Positions 1 to 11,827 are shown, numbered from the stretch's first letter. The stretch: DNA of 64,000 nt from Mixophyes australis (GCA_036250195.1 JAVHZZ010000008.1:8608434-8672433); one strand, 5' to 3'. The notes: a model not told the origin generated them from the sequence alone. A program made the numbers and translations.

Positions 1-1805
1 AGGGTCAGAGTCGCGCTAAATGGTATAGATGCATACGCTCGCGAACACTTTCTGGGACTGCGCAGACACATTACACACAAGATACATTATGGAACCTGGC
101 GTACGTCCCACTCAGTATAAACCCAGCTTAACATATACATACAGGGGTTGATGCCTTCAGTTGGCCGGACGGACAGAATGACAGGATTAGTTTGGCCAAG
201 AAGTTGCTCCGCACACCAGTGCGATTGCCACAGAGTAGTTACCTGCTGATAACATATCAAATTCCAAACCTTTTCAATTTGATTCAAGGCAACAATGCAT
301 ACCTCCCAACATTTATAAAACTAAATTTGTTCAAAATAAGCCCTGCCCATGAACCGTACAAACCATGCATGATCACTTTAAACCCTGCTAGGTCCGCAGG
401 ATCACTACAATCCAGCAAAGCCACATCCGTTTTCCAATAGGCCATGCACCAGTGAAAACTCGGGACTACTGGGAAGCATGAATAATGCACCAAACACTAC
501 GATACACAGGGCCAATTTGCCAATATCACCAGTGAACATTCAGTATGGCATTATGCCTTTTCCCAATTCTTTTACCTGTTTTTATGTCTAACTGGAACAA
601 CTGGGACTTCCCGAAAATGAAGGCCAGTCTCACCCCAGAGACCCACTGCCCCTGAATAATAGATAATGAACACCTGTGTACTGTTTGGTGAGTGTCCCTT
701 TTTGTCTTATGCCAACAGTGCTAGCTGTATATAGGTGCAAGACCTCCACCCAATTATTACCAAGTGAACATCACCTTTAAATTTGGAGAGAAATAACAGA
801 CCATGTATGAGGGTTCTGGGAAAAAGCTCTCCATAAGAAGCTGCTCATGTGATCATAAGATGCTCAGATCGTCTCTTACGCCATGTTAAATTATTTTGAT
901 TTGGCTTTTGAAGTCACAATATAATTTGCCATGCAAAAGAAGGCAAGAGAACCCTTGTATAACAGATTTACGCATACAACATGATTCCGCTACGAGCAAT
1001 GGGATAACGACCAGACTTCATCTTTCACAAACTATTACATCAAAAAATTCTTTAATTTGAACATCCTTCTCCATTAATGGAAATAATACATGTGTTTTGT
1101 ACAAGTCTCTTTGTATCTCATTAGGATGTCTCTACTTACATAATTTAATGATATAATTCATGTTTTTCCTTGATCCAAGTTAATAAAGAAAACATTTCAG
1201 TTACAAGTAATGGCTCATTTTACGGTGCCTGATAGGAATGGATAAGTGAAAATGTAAATTACATCGACACTTTGCTTAACAGTAGTTATTAATCAAAGCA
1301 ATGTGGGCCGGCAAATGTTCTAGAGAAGCAGAATTAGATAAACAGATTTAATAAGCAGCTGAAGTACAAGTCGCACATAACTCAACGCTTCCATATTTTA
1401 TGAATGCACCAGCCTGGGACAATACTTTCTCCTTCTCAGCATAATTCAGATATTAGTCCTTAAAGAACACTTGAGCTGTACACACAATAGCAGCAAACGC
1501 TAAATCAACTGAACCAATATGTGACTGCAACCTGACATTTCACAGACTGACGGACACCGCAATATTGACAGTGAAAAATGTTAACAGGTTCACTGTGTTC
1601 AAGTGGTTAAAATGTCGACATTGTGACTGTCAACAGTTTGTAAAGTTAACAGTTACAATCTCGACACTCAAGCGGCAATGCCACCGCCAGCAGTTCCCAA
1701 AGTGCCAGCATGCCCAGTACCAGGGACAAAATGTTTTTTTACTATAAAATACTTTTATTACCCCAGGCCCACAACCAAGGGGTATGGGAAGAGCAATAGG
1801 GGGCC
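1..1805. other. No recognised feature
   Basis: AT-rich sequence with only short, non-conserved open frames. I see no exon, RNA gene or mobile element that I can name. A stretch near 1560-1690 contains loosely mirrored GTCGACATTG / CAATCTCGAC segments that could be part of a decayed inverted-repeat element, but no boundaries can be set. Confidence 0.5.
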
Positions 1806-1810
1806 TGATT

Positions 1811-2479
1811 TAGGAGCTTTTTCTGCATTGTTACTCTTCTGAGAACCAGTCAGACTGGAGCAATCTTCTCCCATGGGCTGAATTCTGTCACAATAACCAT
1901 CTCCATGCATCCAGTGGTTCTTCTGTCTTCTTCATTGATTTTGGCAAACACCCCGTTCTCCCTGTCTTTACTTCCAGTTCTGGCTCCTCTGTCCCTGCAG
2001 CCGATGCTCTGGTATGAGATTTTTCTTGCACCTGGACCAAAACCAAAACCAAGCCCATGGAATCATCCTTACGTTACAAACAGTCTGTGGACCACTGGAA
2101 AACCTTCCTTGTTCTTCACATCTGTGATGAAGTCTGGATCTCTACCCACAACCAGAAGCTTTGGGTCCACTCTGTGAAGCTAGTTCCTTGGTTTATTGGT
2201 CCATTGAGTATTATTCAGTTTATCAATCCTGTGACCTACAAACTTCATTAACATCTCTCAGAATCCACAATACCTTCCATTCCATTCCCCTACTCAAACC
2301 TCTGGTGCTCAACAAATTCTTCCAGACACCCTCCTGACCTTTCCCCATTCAAACTATCTGTCACCCTCAGTTTCTCATCCACTGGAAAGGATTTGACCCA
2401 GAAGAAAATGCTCCTCATCTACTGGAGAGCTTTTATAGACGATACCCGATGTCTATCGAGTTGAGAAGGGAGGGGGAAC
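1811..2479 (+). pseudogene. Ty3/gypsy chromovirus pol remnant: integrase C-terminus and chromodomain
   Basis: Decayed end of a Ty3/gypsy retrotransposon polyprotein. Integrase inserts the DNA copy, and the chromodomain of this clade is thought to guide it to chromatin. Successive frames read as the end of the integrase core (WSNLLPWAEF near 1855-1890), the GPY/F-like stretch (VKLVPWFIGP, then INPVTYKL, near 2180-2250), an NTFHSIPLLKPLVL segment near 2270-2310, and a chromodomain around FLIHWKGFDPEEN near 2375-2420. A stop after DALV (about 2014), another after NPVTYKLH (about 2249) and at least one frameshift show it is dead. Everything upstream (gag, protease, RT, RNase H) is missing. The purine-rich run GAGAAGGGAGGGGG just before 2480 fits a polypurine tract and is followed directly by the LTR. 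Family assignment is by recall of conserved motifs, without alignment. Confidence 0.85.
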
Positions 2480-2987
2480 TGTAATGAGTCATCCTTCTCT
2501 GTCCTCTCCAGAACGCCTGCCTGCTTCCTCTCGCAGTCCAGATGCGCTGTTTACGAGCGGGCACGCGTGTTACATTGCTACGCAACGGGTCGAGATTCTG
2601 AACATAGCGGCGGTAATTAAACTGCTCTCTCCCCTTATAAAAGTGAGGCTCTGGCATAATTAGCGTGCAAGAGTATTTGGTCCCCAGTACTCCAGTATTC
2701 CTGACGCCTATTGATCAATTCTGGTTCCTTACTTTTTGGGCTGTCCTGACCACCCTTTCGAATATCATTTGGCTCTGCATTCACCTTGTGGCACTTGACC
2801 TCTGGCTTGTTTGACCTTCCCTTGGGATTCTGTTTCGGTACCTTGCACCTCGCTCAGCTCTGACTCGGACTGCCTGACTAATCTTCTCACCTACTACTTC
2901 ACTGTAGCTGTTTTGGAGAACTGTGACCTGCACATCCCGTACGGCAAAATCCATACCTCCTTGCGGGGTTCAGTGGCAAAGACCAAC
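2480..2987 (+). repeat. Probable 3' LTR of the Ty3/gypsy element
   Basis: Begins TGTAATGAG directly after the polypurine tract at the expected LTR position and appears to end near an ACA at about 2987. A TATA-like CTTATAAAAG lies at about 2632-2641. The layout (GC-rich first half, then CTTGACCTCTGG-type and CTGTGACCTG-type phrases) resembles the solo LTR at 29340-30029. The 3' boundary is tentative because no second LTR or target duplication was found. Confidence 0.65.
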
Positions 2988-3924
2988 ATTCACTTTTTGC
3001 TATTGTGTGACAGTCCCGATATTTCAGTCAGGAATGTTGGGACAAATGAATCAGTGAAAACAAGGCACGTCATGTGCTACACAGTAAATACATTCAGGAC
3101 ACTATGGGAGGAAGATGAAGGAAGGGAAATATGGATTTCTTTTTTATAAAACATTGCCAAGCATGTTGTAGTAAACATTCATTTATATTTTTTTTTTGCA
3201 CATATGTTGGGAAGTTGTTTTCGCTAGGTTATTCAAGTTTAAATGACGCTTCACTGCAAATGCGCTTGGAACAAATAAAATAAAGAAGGCTTTTGTACAT
3301 GTTCGCAAGTTGGACGCAATTCAGACCTAGACGCATCTTCAACACTTGCGATTGAAAAATATGCACGCAAGTTACGTGTCTGTTCTACTCTGAATCATAC
3401 TCACAATGTTGACATACATACATACATACATACATACATGATCTATAAATGGAAGCCTCATCCCTTTTTTTTTTCCTCCTTTACTATTAATAAAATTCTA
3501 TACAGGTTTACTAATGAGTTAAAGCTGCACCAACAAGAACATAAAAATTCAGTACATTAAATAAATAAATAACAACCTCTACAACATTTATCAGTGACAT
3601 CTTCCCACATAACCGCTGGCAAATTATAAACTAAAAGACATAACACTCCAGTTAACCCACTGCCTCTAGCATTGTGACAATCAAAAATTGTGTGACCATT
3701 TTAATCTTACAAGAGTTTGAGTGACATCATTTTTTCCGGAAGGAAGGAGACAGGAAATAACTAGAGAATGAAATAATCAGAGGACACTGAAAGTGAATAA
3801 TCTATTTTAATGCTATATTTTAAATTAGAATATAGGCAAGTGAAATTACTAGACATCAATACAAAACCATAATATTTTAATTTGTTGCAATAAAAACAGT
3901 CTTTTATATATCAACATCTAAGCA
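2988..3924. other. No gene; one short microsatellite
   Basis: AT-rich sequence with no recognised coding or mobile-element signal apart from the tetranucleotide run at 3412-3438. Phrases such as GCAAGTTGGACGCAATTCAG near 3310-3330 look like pieces of a dispersed repeat, but the ends cannot be set. Confidence 0.5.
3412..3438. repeat. (CATA)n microsatellite
   Basis: About seven uninterrupted copies of the tetranucleotide ACAT/CATA. Confidence 0.95.
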
Positions 3925-4805
3925 CAATTATTGTTATTATTATCATTGATTTGTAAGGCGCCACAGTGACTCCAGCGCTGTCAGTGGGAAAACAAGACAC
4001 ACAGAAAACAAGGACATACAAGGTAGACAAAATAAATGCAGACAAGAAAACAGAGTATGGAGGATCCTGCTCATTAGAGAGCTTACATTCTAAGTGGGAG
4101 AGGGCACAGCTGTAATGAGAGGAGCGGGTGTGGCTCAGAGTGAAGATTGGGACAGTTGTGAGGGTGCAGTAGTGTGAGTAGTATTGGTGGGAGTATGGTA
4201 AGATCGGAAGGCTGTGGGAGAGTCTGATTGGGCGTGGTAGGGAATTCCATAAGTGGGGAGCAGCACTGGAGAAGTCTTGTAGGCGGGAGTGAGAGGTGGT
4301 TACCAGAGACATGACAAGGTGCAGGCCAGAGGTAGATCTAAGAGGACGGGAGGGAGAGTATTATGATAAGAGATTTCAGATGCATGCAGGGGTAGTGTTG
4401 TCGCAGGCAATGTAGGCAAGGATGAGAAATTTGAATTGGATTCTGGAGGATACAGGGAGCCAGTGTGGTGTGATATATGTGGAGCGGCGAGACAGGACGA
4501 TCAGTTTTGTTGTGGCATTTAAGAATGATTGAAGCAGGGATAGATGGGTGTGGGGAATGCCAGATTGAAGGCGGTTGCAGTAGACGGGAGATGATTAGAC
4601 AGTGGATAACAGATTTAGTTGCATATTGGGTAAAGTGGAGGCGACAGCACCAGGAGAGAGATTAGATATGAGGAATAATGTGGAGTCAAGTGTGACATCA
4701 AGGCAGCGGGATTGGGAAACTGCGGAAATTGTTGGGTTCTTGACAGTGAGGGAGATTTGGGGGATGGCTTTGACGCTTGGAGAACGGATAAACGTTAATA
4801 TCACA
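3925..4805 (-). mobile_element. L2-clade LINE, 5'-truncated, 3' end of ORF2 and tail
   Basis: Reverse-strand remnant of a non-LTR retrotransposon of the L2 group. Read on the minus strand it gives pieces of the C-terminal ORF2 region: CLDVTLDSTL near 4700, then SRLQDFSSAAPHLWNSLPR near 4240-4290, the conserved stretch before the ORF end. This is followed by a 3' UTR that ends with a GGCGCC segment, ATAAATCA and a TAA-rich tail (3925-3965). The frame has several stops and shifts, and the RT palm region is absent. Its 5' end lies about 70 bases from the 5' end of the L2 fragment at 4878-5591, which runs the other way. Confidence 0.8.
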
Positions 4806-4877
4806 AATACGATGCCTTCACATTATGGGCCTCATTAGAATTGGACACAAATTGCTCCTTTTGGAATGAACAAAAAA

Positions 4878-5591
4878 AAAAATAATCTATATATTTCTAG
4901 AACGTGCCCTTATCTTACACAACATGCAACCAAACCTTTCTTCTCAGCATTACCCGCCACCACTTTCTATCTGGCATACCACATGCTCAACCATCTATCT
5001 CCACTGCAATCCGTCCTAAATGCAGCAGCAAGAGTGATCTTTCTTTCTCACTGCTCCCCATCTGCTGCACCCCTCTGAAAATCCTTACACTAGCCCTAGA
5101 TTGGCTTCCCATATCTTCAGGAATTACATTCCTGTTTTTCATTCTAACCTTCAAAGCCCTCAACAAGATCGCCCCTTAGTACAACTCAAATCTCATCTCA
5201 AAATACTCTACTCCCTGTTCTCTACCCGTGACCTGCGTCTCACCTCCTCTCTGATAATCACCTCTCATTAGTTCCTACAATACTTCTTCCAAATCCGCTA
5301 CCCACCTCTGGAATTCTCTTTGATTAGACTCTCCCACAGCCTTTAAACCACTAAACATTCTCTAAAAACCCACCCTACACTCACTGTTACACCTTTTGCT
5401 GCTGTCCCAATCAACACGCTGGAGTCACATTATTTCCTCTTGGGTCAGCTCTGGCCTTCTCATTAGTTATCACAGCTGTACTCATCTACGTTGTATGTCT
5501 CTGTTCTATGTATGTTCTATGTATGCTCTGTGTTCCCATCTGTCCATTATTGAAAAGCACTATAGAGCCTGAAAAATCAACAACAATAAAT
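4878..5591 (+). mobile_element. L2-clade LINE, 5'-truncated C-terminal fragment
   Basis: Forward-strand L2 remnant. It starts in the post-RT region (RTCPYLTQHATK-like), continues through LQSVLNAAARVIFLS and LDWLPISSGI...LTFKALNKIAP (about 5000-5178), and ends in a 3' UTR with GCACTATAGAGCC and a tail of CAACAATAAAT. A stop follows NKIAP and there are further frameshifts. A hAT-like MITE sits exactly at the tail: its target duplication CAATAAAT is the last 8 bases of the LINE, so the LINE was there first. Confidence 0.85.
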
Positions 5592-6108
5592 CATACTTGC
5601 CAACTCTCCCTGAATGTCAGGGAGACTCCCTGAAATAGGGGTGATCTCCCTCACTCCCTGAAGAGTCTGGCATTCTCCCTGATGCGGAGCCAGTACAAGA
5701 CGTGGTTGGCTTCACCATCTGTGGCATGATGACACAGTTCAGAAATTGTGTCCTATGTCCATGTATTGATGCCTATGGAGGTGGCCATTTTCATGGAGAC
5801 CAATATTTAATCAAAGACTGACAGGTAAGGCAACATGACTTCAGTAATGGAGACAGAAATGTAAAAGACACTTCAGTCTCTAGTGATTCATTAGCTGCTT
5901 TTCTTTAATGCATAGCTGCCTACTCTCACAATATGTCCGGGAGACTCCCGCATTTCTGGGAGACCTCCCGGGTTCCCGGGAGAACAGGGCAACCTCCTGG
6001 TTCTCGTCCCCACAATAGATAAGTGGCAGGGGCGGGGCTTAATGACGCAAATATCGCGTCATCGTAGCCCCATCCCCTGCTGTAATTGGCCAAAAGTTGG
6101 CAAGTATG
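5592..6108. mobile_element. hAT-like MITE (CATACTTGCC ends), possibly compound
   Basis: Non-autonomous DNA element with ends CATACTTGCCAACT... and ...AGTTGGCAAGTATG (inverted). The flanks are CAATAAAT (5584-5591) and TAATAAAT (6109-6116), an 8-bp target duplication with one mismatch, as hAT transposons make. A second terminus-like segment begins near 5922 (CATAGCTGCCTACTCTC) followed by GTCCGGGAGACTCCCG repeats, so this may be two family members fused or nested. No transposase frame. Confidence 0.7.
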
Positions 6109-6198
6109 TAATAAATATTACAGCAACCAATCAGATTGTCATTTTCCCAGTGCTGTTTAGAACGAAAGTGAAAGCAAACATCTAACTGGTAGCTATGG

Positions 6199-6362
6199 TA
6201 TACTTGCCTACTCCCCAGGAAAGGCTGGCAGACTCACGAATTTTGGGAAGTTCTCTCAGACCACCGGAAGAGTAGCCCAACCTCCCGGATCCCGCTCGAT
6301 CTTCTTGAGAAGTGGGTGTGGCTGTGATGATTTGGAGTTAGAATAAAAAGTAGGAAAGTATG
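6199..6362. mobile_element. hAT-like MITE, same family, short copy
   Basis: TATACTTGCCTACTCC at the left end and AGTAGGAAAGTATG at the right end are inverted relatives of the CATACTTGCC family termini. The interior has the GGCTGGCAGACTCACGAATT-type region seen in other copies. The flanking 8 bases do not match, so the insertion is old or rearranged. Confidence 0.6.
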
Positions 6363-7001
6363 GAGGCAAGATACATTTTTTGCATTGCAGGAGGGACACT
6401 ATACACACAGGCTCTCTGTCAACAAGGTCGCATACCTAAAAAGTAACATATCTCAGTAATAGCACATGTCAGTCTGCAAATGAGCAATGCCAGGAGCCTG
6501 CCGTTTATTGCACTTGGTACATTTGTACCTTGGTTACAATGATATTCTACATTTCACATCTTGCAAGAACTAGGTCATTGTTGCTGGTATGTTAAACTAG
6601 AAATAACAGAACATGTTCAGTTTATTGTATAACCACAAACACACAGTTTAATTGATATAAATTGGCCGGTTATCATTTGCCCCTTTGTTATGTGGTTGTT
6701 CATGGATAGTTTGTAGCTGAAGATTTAACCTCTTTGTGAACAGCAATTGCTAGTCTAAGGCATGCCGAGCTACAATACAATCACCCAATATACTAAAAAT
6801 AGGAGGACACCAAAAACTGGGCCAGGAAAGGTGCAGAAAACCTTGGAAGTTGGACATTTCTCTTCATGCTGCAAACTGTACTTGAAAAGTAAAAAATAAA
6901 ATGTAATGGGTACCATGTTGCACAATTTTCATAAATATCTCCTAATTTATTTTAATTTCAATGTATTAGAATGAAAACTTCCATTGTATTTACCCGCACT
7001 A

Positions 7002-7096
<95 letters not shown>

Positions 7097-7300
7097 TAAA
7101 ATTAAAAAACATATGTTTATGACCTATCTCCAGTTACGTACCATTTGTTTTCTCCATATTTGAACTTCCTTCACCCGGGATTAACTAGCAAACTTCATCC
7201 ACAAACAGTATTCTGTGAAACCTAGATAAAAAGAGAGAGAATACATTATATATTAAGTTACGCAAACTAATATTTTGGACTCACTGTTCAATTCATTCTG
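6363..7300. other. No gene; long AT microsatellite
   Basis: No coding or mobile-element signal I can name. The (TA)n tract at 7004-7092 is the only distinct structure. AT-rich throughout. Confidence 0.5.
7004..7092. repeat. (TA)n microsatellite
   Basis: About 44 nearly perfect copies of the TA dinucleotide, bounded by ATTAATATA on the left and AAATATAAAAT on the right. Confidence 0.98.
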
Positions 7301-8366
7301 GGCCTGATTCACGCCCCAACTGAACTTGCACGCAAGTTCAGTCTTTAAAAAGAGCATAAAACTAGTTCTGCCTGTATTCAAATCCTATGTATCTCATAAT
7401 ACGCTACAATCTGAACATGGATGGACATACCCAGGGCCATCTTAACAACATTATGGGCCCCCGGGCAAAGCAGTGCACCGGGGCCCCTAGATATAGCTAT
7501 AGATATAGATATATAGATGTATACAGATACAGATATAGATATATAGAGATAGATAGATGTACTTGCTCAGTGACCCTTGTAGTTTTTTTTTTCAGGTTTT
7601 TTTCTTTTGCAGGATTATTTATTCTCATTAAGAGCCGTGCCTATGGGGCCCCCTTGTCCGTGGGGCCCCCGGGCAGCTGCCCATCGTGCCCAATGGAAAA
7701 GATGGCCCTGGACATACCCTCTCTATAAGCAGTACTTGCCATACGTAGACACACAGAACACATTGCAGTATAATCAAATGCATATGTACAATAAAAGGTC
7801 CCATCAGATCACAAAGCTTTTATTTGATTATAAATTGAAATTACTAAACAGTATAATCATTTTAAAAAAATAATAATTTTCAAGTACATTTTATTTTTTT
7901 AGCATTTACATAAAGATGACTTCAATACGTACAGTACATACAATGCATTTATATAGTATATATTAGTTGCATACAGTTGTTGTGTGATAGTTAGTGGCAC
8001 ACATACGTGTAGTTTTTAATGCAAAGACGATGTATCCGTCATCACTATCATCCGGCACTTACATCTGACCTGTAGTGGGTGTAGAAGCCAAGGCTGGAAA
8101 AAAGCGTACTTAGGACTAAAACAAGATTTTAATCGGCTGCATTTGCGTTGAATTGGCCCTTACTGTACACGGGCTGTGTTAGTCCACCCTTCCCCTCCCC
8201 ATTGTCACCTCTCAAGTCGTAGACAGTCGTAAATGTCACTTGCTTGCAGCTATAAATTGCCTACAATTGCGCTCACTGACATAATGTCAGTTTTTGGGCA
8301 TGCGCAGCGCGGAATCACCCAAGATACGCTACACAAACCGATGGATGTCTGGACATGAATCAGGCC
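7301..8366. mobile_element. Candidate 1.07-kb DNA element with GGCCTGATTC ends
   Basis: The left end GGCCTGATTCACG (7301) is matched in inverted form at the right end by CATGAATCAGGCC (ending 8366). The flanks are TTCTG on both sides (7296-7300 and 8367-8371), a possible 5-bp target duplication. After removal of the nested hAT MITE (7432-7710) the element is about 790 bp. No transposase domain is visible in the short frames inside. The pairing of these two ends is an inference: the inverted match is only about 13 bases. Confidence 0.45.
7432..7710. mobile_element. hAT MITE, 279 bp, with intact 8-bp target duplication
   Basis: The ends CAGGGCCATCTT and AAGATGGCCCTG are perfect inverted repeats. 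The exact duplication GACATACC lies on both sides (7424-7431 and 7711-7718). CAG-start TIRs with an 8-bp duplication are the hAT signature. The interior has GGGCCCCCGGGCA blocks near both ends and a GATA/ATAG-rich low-complexity middle (about 7490-7557). No open frame of transposase type. Confidence 0.92.
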
Positions 8367-8371
8367 TTCTG

Positions 8372-10252
8372 TGTTCTAATGCACAATGTAGAATTATACG
8401 TCAAACTGTTGTGTTTGATGAGAGCTACCGTTTTGGGGATGGATTTTCTTTGTATGAGTCAAACAAAACACAGACAAGGGAGAAGTCCAAGAGAAAATTG
8501 CTTCCCAGTATCACCTGTGATGCCACTCATTTCTAAGAGAGGAGCAACATGCTTTTTTAGCTAGGATTCTATTTAAAATATTGTTACACTGTTGCTGGAT
8601 AATTCCAGAGAAGCTCACCCCCATCAGCGCCAATGTCAATCACTTCTCAAGGTTTGACACAAGAGAGAAGTTTGAATCGATACACCCCTCAGTGCAACAT
8701 GTTTAAGAGCGATTTTAACACCATGCTACTGAATAACACGGGCACAAAAATCATTCTTTCCACAGAGCTTTTGTTATGAATGAAACATCCTCCTACAAAG
8801 TCTAATCTAACATGGAAACAACCAATGCTACAAATTACTCACCAGGTGCTTAATTATACGGAGAAAAGCATATATTAAAAATAAAACCATGTTGATGGAA
8901 CAGATTGTTCTAGCTACAGTACAAATGTTTGTGATGTTATTTCTGGTGCATACTCAAATTAAGTAGCCCCCTCTACCTTGCATGTAACAAGGATTTCACT
9001 GTTAAATACATAGACGTATACTGGTGGAATAATTTAATAGCCCGATAACCGTTCTTCTCTACCTGCTGATGCTATCACACCGATACACAGTCTTCGTGAC
9101 ACTCATAGCACTCACACAATCTACAGTGTTGATACAGGGGAGCCGAGCGCACTGTGTAATTAGCATTGTGTATTTTACATTTCAGGTGCGCCTGTGTTGC
9201 CAAGCCGTGGGATGTTTACATTATAAATAAAAATACCAAAGTCTGGTGATAGATGGGTACAAAGAGTCCACCGCGCACAGCTAGGCTAACCAGACAAACA
9301 GCAATAATAATACAACCGTGAGGGACACATTATTTATATACTTTGTGTTTTGCTTTTGCACACTCTGCTGCAGAGACCACAGAAAGAAAATTTGCAATTA
9401 AGTATCACCTGCTTCATCCCAGCCACATAACTAGATCATTATAAATTTGCATATATTATATAACATTCACACATGAAAAGAGATTTAACAAGACACTGCA
9501 GAAATGAGAGGCAATTACTTGCCCCATGCATTAACTAATACATAATCCAGACCACAATGAGGCAAGGAGAGAGAGGAAAATAAAAAAAAATAAAAATCAA
9601 AAACACATTAACAACTGCTCATTAACACCATCACAAACTCAGAATGCCCGAGGCTGTCATTTTCTTCTGCATTGCAGTTGGTTTAGGAGAGAGGGGGGGA
9701 AAGAAATCCCCAATGGGAAATAGAGAAATCACATATTGAAGAAAATTATTACTGCCATTTGACATTGAATTTCTCCTACCTGCGTGTACAGGAAAGCACT
9801 TGAGTTTGACGTTGCCCTCCCAGAATAAAAATCTGCTCCCATTGCAGGTCAATGAGGGGAGACTGTTTACAGCAGAGAGCTATGTGTGTTCTCCCTATTA
9901 ACAGGCTCTGTCAGGTGACCAGTGACCTTCAGAGAAAAGCAAATATAAAAAAAAAAAAATGTTTTGGAGAATGTGCACTAGAGATAGTTATAGAAGCGGA
10001 TTTTTACTTTATTAGATAGGGGTGGGGGCGCAGGGGAGATTTTCACTTCTCTTCTAATCCTTAGAACAAACATTATTCATTTTTGTGAGTAAATCAGAGA
10101 GGATCTTACACGTGCGTTTTAAACGCAACAAACAATTTTCAAAAAAACAGTGGCATTTCGTGAGAAGCACTCAATAAAAAAAAACGCTCTCCAATTGAAA
10201 TGCATTAAATTTGAGCCTACCCTGCCACACGTTGTTTTTGACAACACCCTAA
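8372..10252. other. No recognised feature
   Basis: About 1.9 kb with only short, unconserved frames. A-rich runs occur near 9580-9600 and 9950. I see no exon or named repeat. Confidence 0.5.
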
Positions 10253-10390
10253 GGGGCAGATTCAATTACCAGCGTTGTTTGAAGGAAAATCTCTACTGAT
10301 TTTTTGCGAGCAAAAATCAGCTGAGAAATTATCGTAGCAACGCGCAGCCATATTATTCTAAAGAACAACGCGTCTGATTGAATCTGCCCC
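10253..10390. mobile_element. Harbinger-like MITE, 138 bp
   Basis: The ends GGGGCAGATTCAAT and ATTGAATCTGCCCC are a perfect 14-bp inverted repeat flanked by TAA on both sides (10250-10252 and 10391-10393). G-rich TIRs with a 3-bp TWA duplication fit the PIF/Harbinger superfamily. The interior folds back partly around TGATTTTTTGCGAGCAAAAATCA. The next MITE begins directly after the right TAA. Confidence 0.8.
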
Positions 10391-10393
10391 TAA

Positions 10394-10529
10394 GGGGAGA
10401 TCCAATTCAGCGCAAGGTTCCAGAGTATGTTCGATATCTAAAACATTGATGATTTTTGCATCCATGTTTTAGGAACTGTAATACCTAGAAATTGGCGCAG
10501 TTAGACCTTGCGCTGAATTGAATTCGGTC
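10394..10529. mobile_element. Harbinger-like MITE, abutting the previous one
   Basis: Starts GGGGAGATCCAATTCAGCGC immediately after the TAA at 10391-10393. The right arm carries the inverted CCTTGCGCTGAATTGAATTC. The core inverted repeat is 14 bp and perfect (ATTCAGCGCAAGGT). The right boundary near 10529 is approximate and lacks a clear TAA. Confidence 0.6.
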
Positions 10530-10584
10530 ATGCCTCCGAAAACTTTAAACAAAACAAAAAAGTCTTAGGATGTTTAGTTACTTA

Positions 10585-10720
10585 GGGGTAAATGTATCAA
10601 GCTGAGAGTTTTCCGGCGGGTTTGAAAAGTGGAGCTGTTGCCTATAGCAACCAATCAGATTCTAGCTATCATTTTGTAGAATGTACTAAATAAAACTCTC
10701 AGCTTGATACATTTACCACC
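10585..10720. mobile_element. Harbinger-like MITE (GGGGTAAATG family), 136 bp
   Basis: Terminal inverted repeats of at least 25 bp (GGTAAATGTATCAAGCTGAG at the left, CTCAGCTTGATACATTTACC at the right). The interior contains TTGCCTATAGCAACCAATCA, a phrase shared with the copies at 18023, 26693 and 56443. The flanks are TTA and TAG, so the target duplication is imperfect. Confidence 0.8.
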
Positions 10721-11740
10721 TAGTTGTGTAATTAATTAATTAAGGAAATAACTCTAGCTAAATTTGAGGCCATGTGGGCCCTCTGGTATTTTAGGGGAAG
10801 TCGACCTTGTCATCATCAGCCATGGATACAGACACCCTCCTGACCTTACATTTGCAACTGAACATGCCTAATCCTGCTTCTGGTCCTCCTCATGATTGAA
10901 TGGGAGAGGATCCATCCTGATACATAAGCTTCCCCATTTTTATTAGATGATTAGCTATTTCAGGGCTTGCAATTATATATTTCTAATAACTTCCTGTTAG
11001 AATAGATTTTGCAATGTTGCCCGGTTCCCTCCCCCCGCTTTATACAATAAAAAAAACAAGAGAAACATTAATGTTTGTTGATGTAATAGGTTTACGGTTA
11101 ATATGTATGCAAGGGTTTCTTCTTCAATAAATACAAAGTAAGAAAAACAAAAAAACGCCAGCAAAATAAAGATGGACGGGGAAGTTGGAACTATTAAAAA
11201 GAAGAAAAAAAAAAAAAAAAAAAGTGGCTTGTTTAATAATTAACAGCAGACACACAGAATTCTTCAGCAAGACTGTGGTGTATTTATATTAGTACATTGT
11301 ACAGACATAGAAAATCACAAGAGACTGCATGCCTGGCTTGGAGTAACCTCTCACAACATTAGTATGCAGAGTATAGTATTCAAGTTATTGCCTTCAAAAA
11401 GTAATATAGTGCAGACCCTGCACTGCATAATAGCTGGAAGCTGTGCTTTATCTTCAAAAAGAAAACCATATGAAGAGGGAACAAGAATTCTAAATCAAAA
11501 TAAATAAAATACAATGTTTCTTTCAAGCTGTAACTCTTAGCTTAGCTTGAACTACAAGTCTGATAGCAACTAGACGGTAGGAGCGAGTCTGTAATGAGTC
11601 AAATTGGGTTACCAGTCTTGGGAGCAGGGGGAACGGAATTTGTTTTTGAATGGCTGTGAGGCAGCAAAATTTGGTCTGAATTAGTGGATTCTACCTTTTT
11701 ATTAAATATAATAATGATGCAATTGACACAATTTCTGTCA
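10721..11740. other. No recognised feature
   Basis: AT-rich sequence with an A-run at about 11203-11222 (GAAGAAAAA...). Nothing coding or mobile identified. Confidence 0.5.
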
Positions 11741-11741
11741 T

Positions 11742-11827
11742 TATACCTCCCAACTTTCCCGATTTAGGCAGGACAGTCCTGATTTAAGGGAAGCCCTGTT
11801 CCTCAGGTGACAAAGTTGGGAGGTATG
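11742..11827. mobile_element. Short palindromic MITE (ATACCTCCCAACTTT ends)
   Basis: ATACCTCCCAACTTT at the left and AAAGTTGGGAGGTAT at the right are perfect 15-bp inverted repeats around a short core with GGACAGTCCTG. The element is about 86 bp. The termini resemble the CATACTTGCC group (CATACCTCCC variant). No clear target duplication. Confidence 0.65.

Noticed and set aside
1905..2177. 90-codon forward frame in the gypsy remnant
   Set aside because: It is the wrong frame. The integrase reading is in the neighbouring frame.
3925..5591. A single L2 with a 5' inversion (twin priming)
   Set aside because: Both halves carry their own 3' UTR and tail and overlap in coding content, so they are separate insertions.
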